Below, piece after piece: positions 19,748 through 27,098 of a DNA stretch of 64,000 nt. This DNA is from Ruminococcus sp. (GTDB taxonomy: Bacteria; Bacillota; Clostridia; Oscillospirales; Ruminococcaceae): assembly GCA_017460665.1 (NCBI GenBank), contig JAFUAO010000010.1:237005-301004 (forward strand), written 5' to 3'. The notes beneath the pieces were generated by a model. The model was not told the origin of the DNA and ran no database searches. It was given only the letters and a program-made list of their open reading frames with translations. Within the stretch, counting starts at the first letter, position 1. The number at the start of each line of letters is the position of its first letter. The position numbers were made by a program, and so were the translations under genes.

Positions 19748-19978
19748 ATGACTAATGCTACTGTTTCACTTCAGGCGATCAACGACGTCAAGGACTTCGT
19801 GAACATCGTGATGAAGTACGATTTCGACATTGATCTTGTTTCCGGCAGATACGCTGTTGATGCTAAGTCGATCATGGGTATTTTCAGCCTTGACCTCTCA
19901 AAGCCTATCCAGCTCAATGCGCACACAGACGATGCCGAGGATCTTCTCACTCAGATCCAGAAGTTCATCGTTAAGTAA
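19748..19978 (+). CDS. HPr-like (Crh-like) protein without the phosphotransfer histidine
   Basis: 76 residues with the HPr fold pattern. KYDFDIDL (23-30) aligns to the KYDADVNL region of HPr and AKSIMGIFSL (39-48) to the regulatory Ser46 segment, so Ser41 corresponds to Ser46. Counting back without gaps, the position of the active-site His15 is Ala10, Arg17 is Asn12 and Pro18 is Asp13. It therefore cannot carry PTS phosphate on histidine but could be phosphorylated by HPr kinase, as Crh of Bacillus subtilis is. It would act in carbon regulation through CcpA-type partners; this role is inference. Strong AAGGAGG 7 nt before the ATG, own promoter and own terminator. Confidence 0.8.
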   Translation: MTNATVSLQAINDVKDFVNIVMKYDFDIDLVSGRYAVDAKSIMGIFSLDLSKPIQLNAHTDDAEDLLTQIQKFIVK

Positions 19979-19991
19979 TGATCAAGAGATG

Positions 19992-20016
19992 AGTGCTCCT
20001 TCGGGAGCGCTTTTTT
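19992..20016 (+). terminator. Terminator of the HPr-like gene
   Basis: AGTGCTCC-TTCG-GGAGCGCT stem-loop with a UUCG tetraloop, followed by six T. Confidence 0.92.
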
Positions 20017-20124
20017 CTTGCCAGAAATTCCCTGTATATCCGCAAAAAACTGCGCCATAATATACTCAGGACGCACAAGCAACGGTGCTTCCTCCAACGT
20101 TCTTAACAGAGAGGTGTTCTCATT

Positions 20125-20343
20125 ATGTGGGACAAACTTGCGCTTATCCTTCTGATCATCGGAGGGATAAACTGGGGTCTTGTCGGGATCTTTGAGTTCG
20201 ACCTCGTTGCGTGGCTTTTCGGCGGCGCAGGAAGTCTGCTGGCTCGGACGGTCTACATCCTTGTAGCGATCTCCGCAGTCTGGTGCATTTCCCTTCTCTT
20301 CCGGAGAAGCGAGGAGCTCTCATTCGACACAGCCGACCACTGA
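20125..20343 (+). CDS. DUF378 family membrane protein
   Basis: 72 residues with two membrane helices (about 5-27 and 38-60). The first carries the family signature GGINWGLVGIFEFDLVAWLFG (split here over residues 13-33), typical of YuzA/DUF378 proteins of Firmicutes. The function is unknown. GAGG lies 10 nt before the ATG. It sits alone between the HPr-like gene and the convergent rpsR operon. Confidence 0.9.
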   Translation: MWDKLALILLIIGGINWGLVGIFEFDLVAWLFGGAGSLLARTVYILVAISAVWCISLLFRRSEELSFDTADH

Positions 20344-20350
20344 CCTCACT

Positions 20351-20418
20351 AACGCTCCTTCAGATGCCGCAGGAGCGTACATATCCGCACAAAAAAGGGA
20401 GACCCGCAACGGTCTCCC
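20351..20418. terminator. Bidirectional terminator region between DUF378 gene and rpsR operon
   Basis: The hairpin GGGAGACC/GGTCTCCC (20397-20418) is followed on the minus strand by TTTTTTG, ending the rpsF-ssb-rpsR transcript; on the plus strand it is followed by TATCTTTT. A second hairpin, ACGCTCCT/AGGAGCGT (20352-20378), lacks a T tract. Confidence 0.82.
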
Positions 20419-20432
20419 TATCTTTTGATGGA

Positions 20433-20675
20433 TCAGTCGTTCACATAAGCGAGCAGAGCTACGTGTCTTGCTCTCTTGATGGCAACTGTGAGCTCACGCT
20501 GATGGAAAGCGCAGGTACCTGTCACACGTCTGGGAAGGATCTTAGCTCTGTCAGTCATGCACTTTCTGAGCTTTGCAAGGTCCTTATAGTCGATCCTGTC
20601 GATCCTGTCCGCACAGAACATACAAACCTTCTTGCGGGGCTTCTTGGAAGGACGGGGATTTCTCTCCTTTTCCAT
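20433..20675 (-). CDS. rpsR: Ribosomal protein S18
   Basis: 80-residue small-subunit protein that pairs with S6 on the 16S platform. It has the S18 core [20 protein letters not shown] and [19 protein letters not shown]. The KVCMFCADR segment plus Cys39 and Cys55 indicate the zinc-binding (C+) form of S18. Third gene of the conserved order rpsF-ssb-rpsR. Confidence 0.98.
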   Translation of the reverse strand: MEKERNPRPSKKPRKKVCMFCADRIDRIDYKDLAKLRKCMTDRAKILPRRVTGTCAFHQRELTVAIKRARHVALLAYVND

Positions 20676-20714
20676 GACTTTTCCTCCTATTCTTATAAAG
20701 TATCGATCGGTTTT

Positions 20715-21224
20715 TTAGAACGGAACGTCTCCGTCGCTGAGGATCTCCTCGAAATCACTGAGATCTCCGTAGGACATTTCATTGTTCTGAGGTGCGCTCG
20801 GTGCAGGTGCAGAGGGCGCAGGAGAAGGAGCCTGATGACCGCCGCCGTTATAGCCGCCGTTGTTGTAGCCCTGAGCTCCGCCGTTTCCGCCGGACTCAGA
20901 CTTTGATCCTACGAACTCAACATTTTCGACCATGACGTCTGTTGTGTAGTGTGTCACATCAGGGTGGTTCTTATCGGCATAGCTTCCTGTGCGGAGCGAA
21001 CCCTCAACAGCGATGAGCTTGCCCTTATTGAAATATCTGGCAACGAACTCAGCGGTCTGTCTCCAAGCGGTGCAGCTGATGAAATCGGCCTGACGCTCGC
21101 CGGTATTCTTATCTGCGACCCTTCTGTCGACAGCGACAGTGAATCTACAGGAAGAGATACCGCTCTGGGTCTGTCTAAGTACAGGATCTGCTGTAAGTCT
21201 TCCGACCAAAATTACCTTATTCAT
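20715..21224 (-). CDS. ssb: Single-stranded DNA-binding protein
   Basis: 169 residues. The N-terminal OB fold (about 1-105) starts MNKVILVGRLTADPVLRQT and contains FISCTAWRQTAEFVARYF. A Gly/Asn/Pro/Ala-rich linker follows (about 115-150), and the acidic tip ends DGDVPF, the peptide that recruits replication and repair partners. It sits between rpsF and rpsR, as in most Firmicutes. Confidence 0.98.
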   Translation of the reverse strand: MNKVILVGRLTADPVLRQTQSGISSCRFTVAVDRRVADKNTGERQADFISCTAWRQTAEFVARYFNKGKLIAVEGSLRTGSYADKNHPDVTHYTTDVMVENVEFVGSKSESGGNGGAQGYNNGGYNGGGHQAPSPAPSAPAPSAPQNNEMSYGDLSDFEEILSDGDVPF

Positions 21225-21252
21225 GGCTTTCTCCTTTCAGAAAACGATAGTC

Positions 21253-21546
21253 TTAGAGAGCTGTTACAAGTGAACGAAGAACGCCGTCTGTGATGTTCAG
21301 ACGTCTTGTCAGCTCAGCAGGATATTCGGGCTTTGACTCGAATGTGTAGATAACGTAGTAGCCCTCTGTCTCGTCCTCGATAGGATAAGCGAGCTTACGC
21401 TTGCCCCAATCCTCGTTGACTTCAACAGCCTCGGCGTGACGCTCGATCCTCTCCTTGAACTTCTCAACGAGAGCCTTCATAGCCTCCTCACCGTTCTTCA
21501 TGCTGAAAACGACCATTACTTCATACTTAGCGGATACCTTTGCCAT
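21253..21546 (-). CDS. rpsF: Ribosomal protein S6
   Basis: 97 residues beginning MAKVSAKYEVMVVFSMKNGE, with KRKLAYPIEDETEGYYV (about 47-63), the characteristic S6 beta strand. AAGGAGGTG lies 8 nt before the ATG. First gene of rpsF-ssb-rpsR. The leader (about 85 nt) contains a TGCCCG/CGGGCA hairpin with a TTGCCGG end, which might be the S6:S18 autoregulatory element known from other bacteria, but the match is too loose to assert. Confidence 0.98.
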   Translation of the reverse strand: MAKVSAKYEVMVVFSMKNGEEAMKALVEKFKERIERHAEAVEVNEDWGKRKLAYPIEDETEGYYVIYTFESKPEYPAELTRRLNITDGVLRSLVTAL

Positions 21547-21630
21547 TTCTGTACACCTCCTTCTGGATCATGCCCGGCAACCAACTGCGGGCAAGGATAA
21601 TATGATACCGCACAAACACGATACCTAAAT

Positions 21631-21659
21631 ATTATAGCACATCTGCGGCGGTATGTCAA
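21631..21659 (-). promoter_or_regulatory. Promoter of rpsF-ssb-rpsR
   Basis: Perfect TTGACA (21654-21659) and TATAAT (21631-21636) with 17 bp between them, as expected for a strong ribosomal protein promoter. Confidence 0.92.
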
Positions 21660-21705
21660 GGATAATTTTTCTGAAATGTCAAGTTTTTTTCAGCGGCCGC
21701 CCGGT

Positions 21706-22920
21706 TCATTCCTCAGAGGGAGCCTTGGGCTCGTCTGGCAGCACCGGATCGTACAGGAGCTGGTCCTCATCGCTCTCAGGCAAGGGCTCATCTGGGAGCT
21801 CCTCGCTTTCCTCCTCAGGGCTGAATATGGTATCCATGTAGGTCGCTATGTCGATAGCTCCGCCGGTCTGGACGTAGGAATAATAGCTCAGCACCGCCGA
21901 AGCGTCAGAGGCATCAAGGTAGCCGTCGCCGTCAACATCGGCGAACTCCACCGCCTCCGGAACGATCATGCTCTCGGTACCGGTCTGACGGGAAGCGTAC
22001 TCCGCTAAGATCAGCGAGGCATCGCCGGCGTCCACATAGCCGTCGCCGTTCACGTCAGCGAAGGAATACTCCGGCTCACGAGGGGGCTGAGGCTCGGTGG
22101 TCACGGGAACTGTAGTAGTGGTCGTGGTGGTAGTCTCGGTAGTGGTGGTAGTGGTCTCAGTGGTCGTTGTAGTAGTCTCGGTGGTAGTGGTAGTAGTAGT
22201 AGTAGTCACGGGTGCCGTTGTAGTGGCAGGCGCCGCAGAGCTCGTATAATTGGGGATCTCGAAGCCTAGGATGTGGAAATACGAAAATCCGTCGCTGCTG
22301 GAAAGGTCAACGGTATGTGTCTTTACCTTATCCGAGGAATTTCCGCCGATCGAGGTGATCGTGCTGCCGCTGACTGCGGTGACGATCTCAACGTGGTCGG
22401 AATTGTTGTTCAGGGGCTCATTTGTGTCCCAGTAAACTATGTCGCCCACCTTGGGTATGTATGAGCCGTAGGCCTTGAAGGTACCGCCGAAAAGTCCGGT
22501 CTTGGACTGCTTCGTAACGTTGTCGGCGGTGTACTGGCGCTTGATGACGCTGGCCGGGACCTTCGCCTGCTCTGCACACCAAACGATGAAGGCTGCACAC
22601 CAGCCCATATTGACATTTCCGGCACGGCTGCCGTACTCGGTGTAGTTGGCTGTACCTGAGGAATTTCCGGCAAGGTCGGTCTTGCTGGAGCCCTCATGGT
22701 AGCCGAGCTGAGACAGTGCGACTGCGACTATGTCCTTACGCTGGTCGCCTGACAGCGTAACTGCGATGACGTTCTTGTAGTAGGTGCCGCTCTTGTAGGA
22801 GCTTGATGGCGTGTAGGCCAGGTCCAATGCTGATGCCGTCGTTGCGGCCGTCGGGATGAGCATAGCGCAGGCAGTGAGGGCTGCGGCAGCTCGTTTTGCG
22901 ATCTTTCGTATCAAATGCAT
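21706..22920 (-). CDS. Secreted CHAP-domain hydrolase with dockerin
   Basis: 404 residues. A signal peptide (1 to about 32, KIAKRAAAALTACAMLIPTA then ASALD) precedes a CHAP amidase/endopeptidase domain (about 45-225) with the nucleophile Cys in NMGWCAAFIVWCAEQ and the His in SDHVEIVTAV. A Thr/Glu-rich linker (about 235-282) leads to a type I dockerin with two calcium loops, DVNGDGYVDAGDASLIL and DVDGDGYLDASDASAVL (about 290-365), and then an acidic Pro-rich tail. CHAP enzymes cut peptidoglycan peptides, and the dockerin suggests attachment to a cohesin scaffold on the surface. ATG at 22920 with AAGGAGG upstream. A possible operator overlaps its promoter. Confidence 0.92.
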   Translation of the reverse strand: MHLIRKIAKRAAAALTACAMLIPTAATTASALDLAYTPSSSYKSGTYYKNVIAVTLSGDQRKDIVAVALSQLGYHEGSSKTDLAGNSSGTANYTEYGSRAGNVNMGWCAAFIVWCAEQAKVPASVIKRQYTADNVTKQSKTGLFGGTFKAYGSYIPKVGDIVYWDTNEPLNNNSDHVEIVTAVSGSTITSIGGNSSDKVKTHTVDLSSSDGFSYFHILGFEIPNYTSSAAPATTTAPVTTTTTTTTTETTTTTTETTTTTTETTTTTTTTVPVTTEPQPPREPEYSFADVNGDGYVDAGDASLILAEYASRQTGTESMIVPEAVEFADVDGDGYLDASDASAVLSYYSYVQTGGAIDIATYMDTIFSPEEESEELPDEPLPESDEDQLLYDPVLPDEPKAPSEE

Positions 22921-22983
22921 AAAAATTACCTCCTTCGGGTCTCCCCTTATCCACCCTGTCACGGATCTCTGACAGGAAATATA

Positions 22984-23022
22984 TATGTTGTATCATACCA
23001 TATAAGCGAAGCGTTATGGTAT
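22984..23022. repeat. Hairpin in the CHAP-dockerin leader
   Basis: ATCATACCATA and TATGGTATGAT form an 11-bp perfect stem around TAAGCGAAGCGT, in the untranslated leader of the CHAP-dockerin gene. There is no T tract, so it is more likely an mRNA-stability or regulatory fold than a terminator. Confidence 0.6.
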
Positions 23023-23081
23023 GATCGTCCGATCGCAGGGAGCGGATCGAAGATCAGCGTATCTGCGAGGACATTAAAATA

Positions 23082-23133
23082 GAACATAATGTTCGTGTAC
23101 GAACATTATATCATATATTTCCGGGAAATGCAA
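23082..23133 (-). promoter_or_regulatory. CHAP-dockerin promoter with overlapping GAACAT operator
   Basis: TTGCAT (23128-23133), 17 bp, TATAAT (23105-23110) on the minus strand. From the -10 element into the transcribed region runs a cluster of three GAACAT/ATGTTC half-sites (23082-23110) forming a 10+10 inverted repeat around TGTA plus an adjacent 13-bp palindrome GAACATAATGTTC. The position, over the -10 and start point, suits a repressor. It resembles the Gram-positive LexA box (CGAAC-N4-GTTCG) but the spacing is not right. Confidence 0.7.
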
Positions 23134-23211
23134 GGATCTTCCTATAAATATAGAAAAAGAGTATTGCCGGGACTAAAAAAGAACTATAGCTCAAAGCATG
23201 AGATCTATACT

Positions 23212-23240
23212 TTACTTTTCCTATAGACATATGGTATAAT
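23212..23240 (+). promoter_or_regulatory. Probable promoter of the B3/4 gene
   Basis: TATAAT (23235-23240) with a weak -35 TTACTT (23212-23217) at 17 bp. The start codon follows 44 bp later. Confidence 0.6.
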
Positions 23241-23284
23241 AAAGATATAAGGCAGCCGGGCTGCCGGAAAGAAGAGGTATCCCA

Positions 23285-23962
23285 ATGAAATTCAAAGTAG
23301 AAGAGGCCGTTCTCAAGAGCGGCGTGAAGATCATATTCGCTTCTGTAAACGGCATCGACAACACAAGGAGCTCCGATGAATGGCAGGAGCTCCGCACCAA
23401 GAGGCTCCGGGAGCTCTATGAGCTCTACAAGGACCTTGACGTCCACTCAGACCCGATCCTGGAGGGCTTCAATATCCTCCACGACAACGTGGGCGTGAAA
23501 AGGCGGAAGAACATACCTGCCAGCGAGAACCTGATCAGGCTGCTGGTGAAGAGGGGCGATATGCCCTACATAGGGCTGGCAGTAGACATATACAACCTGA
23601 TCTCTCTGGAGAGCAAGCTGGCCCTTGGAGCCCACGACATCGACAAGACGGAGGGCGACGTGATCCTCCGCTTCACCGACGGCACCGAGCGCTTCGTCCC
23701 GATCGGCCAGACCGAGCCGGTGCCTGTTGCGCCCCATGAATACTGCTACTGTGACAGCTCCAACGAGGTGCTGTGCCGCCTGGAGATAAGGCAGGTCAAC
23801 AAGACCGCCGTGGGCGAAACGGCCAAAAACGTGTTCTACATCGTCCAAGGAAATGAGGCGACCCCCAACGAGCTGCTGACCGATACCGCTCAGAGGATCA
23901 TCGACCTGACCACACGCTACTGCGGCGGATCCGGCCAGATCATCGTCCCCGAGGTGGTATGA
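23285..23962 (+). CDS. B3/4 domain protein (PheRS beta-subunit editing-domain homologue)
   Basis: 225 residues. Residues about 55-215 match the B3/B4 tRNA-editing domain pattern found in phenylalanyl-tRNA synthetase beta chains and in free-standing proteins: VGVKRRKNIPASENLIRLL, DIYNLISLESKLALGAHD, and the closing DTAQRIIDLTTRYCGG. Free-standing members are proposed to hydrolyse mischarged tRNA or related adducts, but the substrate is unproved. GAAGAGG lies 7 nt before the ATG. It stands alone between two promoters. Confidence 0.88.
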   Translation: MKFKVEEAVLKSGVKIIFASVNGIDNTRSSDEWQELRTKRLRELYELYKDLDVHSDPILEGFNILHDNVGVKRRKNIPASENLIRLLVKRGDMPYIGLAVDIYNLISLESKLALGAHDIDKTEGDVILRFTDGTERFVPIGQTEPVPVAPHEYCYCDSSNEVLCRLEIRQVNKTAVGETAKNVFYIVQGNEATPNELLTDTAQRIIDLTTRYCGGSGQIIVPEVV

Positions 23963-23987
23963 CATCAGGCCTCAGGAAAACTCACTG

Positions 23988-24015
23988 TTGACATTCCGCA
24001 GATCTCTGGTATAAT
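23988..24015 (+). promoter_or_regulatory. Promoter of the radical SAM gene
   Basis: Perfect TTGACA (23988-23993) and TATAAT (24010-24015) with a 16-bp spacer. The leader to the first start codon is about 70 nt. Confidence 0.88.
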
Positions 24016-24091
24016 GTAGGTATAGAGGCATGACAGATCTTTCGACATTTCTATTTAGGCTCATATATACTGCATTTTAGGAGGAGTTTTT

Positions 24092-24166
24092 TTGAGAGCA
24101 AATGTCATTATCTTTACAGGGGAGCCCGAAGAGGCCCCGGCAGAAGGAGCTGATCGCTGTGACTGA
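24092..24166 (+). CDS. Possible 24-codon leader ORF upstream of the radical SAM gene
   Basis: A TTG at 24092 has the best ribosome binding site in this leader (GAGGAG, 5 nt spacing) and opens a 24-codon frame, (M)RANVIIFTGEPEEAPAEG..., ending in TGA at 24164-24166. This frame differs from that of the radical SAM protein and overlaps its probable GTG start (24159), an arrangement that would give translational coupling. It may be a leader peptide or simply noise; there is no run of one amino acid that would suggest attenuation. Confidence 0.4.
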   Translation: MRANVIIFTGEPEEAPAEGADRCD

Positions 24167-25259
24167 GAGCTTCGACCTGCAAAACTACCTGATAAAAGGC
24201 GTTGAGGGCGTGGTCTCGGAGGCGATAAGAGCCACCCTCAAGGATCCCAAGGAGAGCGCCTTCATGCTCAGGTTCGCAAGGGCCAGCCGCTCGGCCTCAA
24301 AGAAGCGGCGAATAGCTGAGGACAGGGGCGAACACATACCGCCATTCCTCATCGCAAGCATAACCAGCAGCTGCAACCTCCATTGTGCAGGCTGCTATTC
24401 AAGGTGCAACAACGCCACAGTGGACGCCGAGCCCGTAAAGCAGCTCACCGGCCAGGAATGGCTGAGGATCTTCGACGAGGCCGACGAGCTGGGCATCAGC
24501 TTCATACTCCTGGCCGGCGGCGAGCCGATGCTCCGCCGGGACATCATCGAGGCTGCCGGGAAAAAGCAGGACCTGCTCTTCCCGATCTTCACCAACGGCA
24601 CCTTCATGAACGAGAACTATTTCCGGCTCTTCGACAAATGCCGCAACCTCATCCCGATCATGAGCATCGAGGGCGGCCGTGAGATCACCGACCGGCGCCG
24701 TGGTGAGGGCATCTACGACAAGGTGGACGCCAACATGGACCAGCTCAAGAGCCGCGGCCTGATCTTCGGGGCGTCTGTGACGGTTACCTCCCAGAACTGC
24801 GCTGAGGTCTGCTCGGAGGAGTTCCTTGACCGGCTCTCGGGAAAGGGCTGCAAGGCAGTGATCTTCGTGGAATACGTCCCTGTCACCGAGGAGAGCCGGG
24901 ACCTTGCCCCGGGAGAGCCTGAGCGTGCTCACCTTATGCAGAGGATCGCTCAGCTCCGTCAGGAGCGCCCGGAAATGGTCTACATAGCCTTCCCCGGCGA
25001 TGAGAAGAGCTCCGGCGGCTGCGTGGCGGCAGGAAGAGGCTTCTTCCACATCAACTCCCACGGCGGCGCAGAGCCCTGCCCGTTCTCGCCCTACTCCGAC
25101 ATCAACGTCAGGGACACCTCCCTCCGTGAGGCGATCCGCTCTCCCCTGTTCACTGCCCTGAGGAGCGGAGACCTGCTCCTTGACGACCACGAGGGCGGCT
25201 GTGTGCTGTACGAAAAAAGAGAGCTGGTGGAGGCTCTCCTTGCTCAGCCAAAAAGCTAA
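24159..25259 (+). CDS. Radical SAM protein with SPASM-like C-terminus
   Basis: The 4Fe-4S motif is SCNLHCAGCYSRC (CX3CX2C; about residues 77-89 from the GTG), followed by LLAGGEPMLRRDI and a TIM-barrel with NGTFMN and EGGREIT. Three later cysteines (GGCVAAG, AEPCPFSPY, GGCVLYE) suggest a partial SPASM/twitch domain, so it may modify a peptide or small molecule. The substrate is unknown. Start choice: GTG at 24159 has AAGGAG 9 nt upstream; the ATG at 24102 is in frame but its nearest GGAGGAG is about 15 nt away. A strong bidirectional terminator follows. Confidence 0.85.
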   Translation: MTESFDLQNYLIKGVEGVVSEAIRATLKDPKESAFMLRFARASRSASKKRRIAEDRGEHIPPFLIASITSSCNLHCAGCYSRCNNATVDAEPVKQLTGQEWLRIFDEADELGISFILLAGGEPMLRRDIIEAAGKKQDLLFPIFTNGTFMNENYFRLFDKCRNLIPIMSIEGGREITDRRRGEGIYDKVDANMDQLKSRGLIFGASVTVTSQNCAEVCSEEFLDRLSGKGCKAVIFVEYVPVTEESRDLAPGEPERAHLMQRIAQLRQERPEMVYIAFPGDEKSSGGCVAAGRGFFHINSHGGAEPCPFSPYSDINVRDTSLREAIRSPLFTALRSGDLLLDDHEGGCVLYEKRELVEALLAQPKS

Positions 25260-25265
25260 ACAAAA

Positions 25266-25305
25266 AGGAGCTGTATGCCTGCCTCGGCATCAGCTCCTCT
25301 TTTTT
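25266..25305. terminator. Bidirectional terminator between radical SAM gene and xth
   Basis: AGGAGCTG-T-ATGCC paired with GGCAT-CAGCTCCT, followed by TTTTTT on the plus strand and preceded by AAAAA that gives a T run on the minus strand. Confidence 0.92.
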
Positions 25306-25306
25306 G

Positions 25307-26059
25307 TCAAAGGTCGATCAGCAGCTCCACGGGACAGTGATCGCTGCCCAGTACATCGGCGCAGATCAGTGAGTCCTCCACCTTCTCCATGAGCCGCTCG
25401 GACACCACGAAATAGTCGATCCGCCAGCCCACGTTCTTCTCCCTTGCCTTGAAGCGGTACGACCACCATGAATAGGCCTCCTCCCGGTCCGGATAGAGCC
25501 GGCGGAAGGTGTCCGCAAAGCCGGCCTCAAGGAGCTCGGTGAACTTGCCCCTCTCCTCGTAGGAGAAGCCGGCGTTGCCGATGTTGGTCTTGGGGTTCTT
25601 CAGGTCGATCTCCTCATGAGCTACGTTCAGATCCCCGGTGTAGATCACCGGCTTTTTCTTGTCCAGCCGGCTCAGATAGGCCCTCATGTCGTCCTCGAAC
25701 TCCATGCGGTAGTCTATGCGTTTGAGCTCGTTCTGGGCGTTGGGGACGTAGCAGCACACGAAGTAGAACTCCTCGAACTCGCAGGTGATCACTCGGCCCT
25801 CGTCGGTGTGAGCGCCGTCTATGCCGAACTCCACGGAAAGAGGCTCCCTCTTCGTATAGACGGCCGTTCCGGAATAGCCCTTCTTCACGGCACTGTGGAA
25901 GTATTTATGGTAGCCCTCCGGCGAGAAGTCAGCCTGATCCGGCTGCATCTTGGTCTCCTGTATGCAGAATATGTCGGCGTCGGCCCGGGCGAAGAACTCC
26001 CCGAAGCCCTTTGTCAGGCAGGCACGAAAGCCGTTTACGTTCCATGAGATGAGTTTCAT
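25307..26059 (-). CDS. xth: Exodeoxyribonuclease III
   Basis: AP endonuclease/3'-5' exonuclease of base-excision repair. The 250 residues start MKLISWNVNGFRA (metal Asn, residue 7), and include IFCIQETKMQ (catalytic Glu, about 34-43), YTGDLNVAHEEIDL (Asp and Asn, about 148-161) and VLGSDHCPVELLIDL (final Asp-His pair, about 236-250). The ATG at 26059 has AAGGAGG 8 nt upstream. The longer frame reaching 26413 runs over both divergent promoters and is not real. Confidence 0.97.
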   Translation of the reverse strand: MKLISWNVNGFRACLTKGFGEFFARADADIFCIQETKMQPDQADFSPEGYHKYFHSAVKKGYSGTAVYTKREPLSVEFGIDGAHTDEGRVITCEFEEFYFVCCYVPNAQNELKRIDYRMEFEDDMRAYLSRLDKKKPVIYTGDLNVAHEEIDLKNPKTNIGNAGFSYEERGKFTELLEAGFADTFRRLYPDREEAYSWWSYRFKAREKNVGWRIDYFVVSERLMEKVEDSLICADVLGSDHCPVELLIDL

Positions 26060-26090
26060 ACTTTTCCTCCTTGGGGAAATTTCTACCCTT

Positions 26091-26119
26091 ATTTTACACC
26101 ATTCCCCTTCCGTTGTCAA
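26091..26119 (-). promoter_or_regulatory. xth promoter
   Basis: TTGACA (26114-26119), 17 bp, TAAAAT (26091-26096). Its -35 lies only 7 bp from the -35 of the divergent SIMPL promoter, so the two could compete for RNA polymerase. Confidence 0.8.
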
Positions 26120-26126
26120 CAGCGCC

Positions 26127-26155
26127 TTGCGATCCGGCGGCGGCTGTGCTATAAT
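26127..26155 (+). promoter_or_regulatory. Promoter of the SIMPL gene
   Basis: TTGCGA (26127-26132), 17 bp, TATAAT (26150-26155), with GAAGGAGGA before the ATG at 26189. Confidence 0.78.
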
Positions 26156-26188
26156 GAGAAAAACTGCGCTTGCAGAAGGAGGACCACT

Positions 26189-26821
26189 ATGGGCAGGATA
26201 ACTATGACAGGCACGGCCCGAAGGAGCGTGCCATACGACAGGATGAAGCTGAGCTTCGAGCTGAGCGATGCGGAGAAGTCTCCCGCCGAGGCCGCCGCCA
26301 AGACCGAGGCTCAGTGCGAGGAGCTCCTTGGGATCCTGAAGGATCAGGGCTTCGACCTGAGCCAGGCAAGGATCGAGAGCATCAGCACCGGGACCATCCG
26401 GCCGGAGCTCCACAGCGGCGGAACATCGGCTGTTTTCACAGCCAGCCGCAGACTGAGCCTCGACCTTGAGTTCGAAATGAGCACCGTCAACTTTTTCACC
26501 TCACTGATCTCGGAAAAGGGCTGGGAGGCGTCCATGGACACCAGCTTTTCCGTGTCCGAGATCCTAAAGATCCGCAGAGAGCTCCTGAAGGAGGCCCTTG
26601 AGGACTCACGGAGCAAGGCGGAGATGATTGCCGGGTCGATCGGCCAGCGCATCACCGGCATCGAGGAGGTCAGGGCCGGCGAGCAGATCCCCTTCGGGAA
26701 CGACTGCGCCCCTCTGTGCGGCGCCGGTATGCTCCGGGCGAAGAGCTCTCTCTCGGACCAGCTCTCGGCGGCCGTAGAGACCGTGACAGAGAGCATCACC
26801 GTGGTCTGGGAGCTCCAATGA
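26189..26821 (+). CDS. SIMPL (DUF541) domain protein
   Basis: 210 residues. MTGTARRSVPYDRMKLSFELS and the later TASRRLSLDLEF and AVETVTESITVVWEL fit the SIMPL/DUF541 family (BP26/OMP28-like), which form beta-strand-helix oligomers. Unlike most bacterial members it has no signal peptide, so it is probably cytoplasmic. No enzymatic function is known for the family. Strong AAGGAGG before the ATG. Confidence 0.85.
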   Translation: MGRITMTGTARRSVPYDRMKLSFELSDAEKSPAEAAAKTEAQCEELLGILKDQGFDLSQARIESISTGTIRPELHSGGTSAVFTASRRLSLDLEFEMSTVNFFTSLISEKGWEASMDTSFSVSEILKIRRELLKEALEDSRSKAEMIAGSIGQRITGIEEVRAGEQIPFGNDCAPLCGAGMLRAKSSLSDQLSAAVETVTESITVVWELQ

Positions 26822-26826
26822 ATGCC

Positions 26827-26886
26827 ATGGCAAAGAGAACTGCGGCAGTTTATATCCACGGGAGGGGCGGATCGGCGCAGAGCTGA
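26827..26886 (+). pseudogene. Remnant of an alpha/beta hydrolase start
   Basis: Directly after the SIMPL stop, an ATG opens MAKRTAAVYIHGRGGSAQ and then a TGA at 26884. The VYIHGRGGSA segment is the oxyanion/HGxGG strand of small alpha/beta hydrolases that start MKTAVYIHGKGGS. The following 50 bp reads ELTVAKVCGHRIRGHEL in another frame. It looks like a deleted gene of which only the 5' end remains. The rest of 26887-27027 shows no gene. Confidence 0.45.
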
Positions 26887-27027
26887 CCGTGGCAAAGGTC
26901 TGCGGACACCGGATCCGGGGCCATGAGCTCTGAGCTAAGAGCTGCGAAAACAAGGCCTTTGAGCACGGCTCCTCCTCACCGGAAGGATCACATGACGTTT
27001 TTTCATCAGGTCAACACATTTTTTGAC

Positions 27028-27056
27028 TTGCATTGAGCGATGATATGTGTTAGAAT
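27028..27056 (+). promoter_or_regulatory. Promoter of the AI-2E permease-galE unit
   Basis: TTGCAT (27028-27033), 17 bp, TAGAAT (27051-27056); AAAGGAAAG precedes the ATG at 27099. Confidence 0.72.
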
Positions 27057-27098
27057 AGTATTATTACCTGACACTTAAAAGGAAAGAAGTGCAAGCTG

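Noticed and set aside
21547-21630. S6:S18 autoregulatory leader motif
   Set aside because: A small hairpin with CCGG is present, but it does not match the described element well enough to call.
22090-22230. CRISPR-like or microsatellite repeat in the minus-strand gene
   Set aside because: The repeats are the Thr/Glu codons of the linker in the CHAP-dockerin protein, in frame and without spacers.
26060-26413. N-terminal extension of exodeoxyribonuclease III
   Set aside because: It runs across two divergent promoters and the SIMPL gene; the start at 26059 matches the family exactly.
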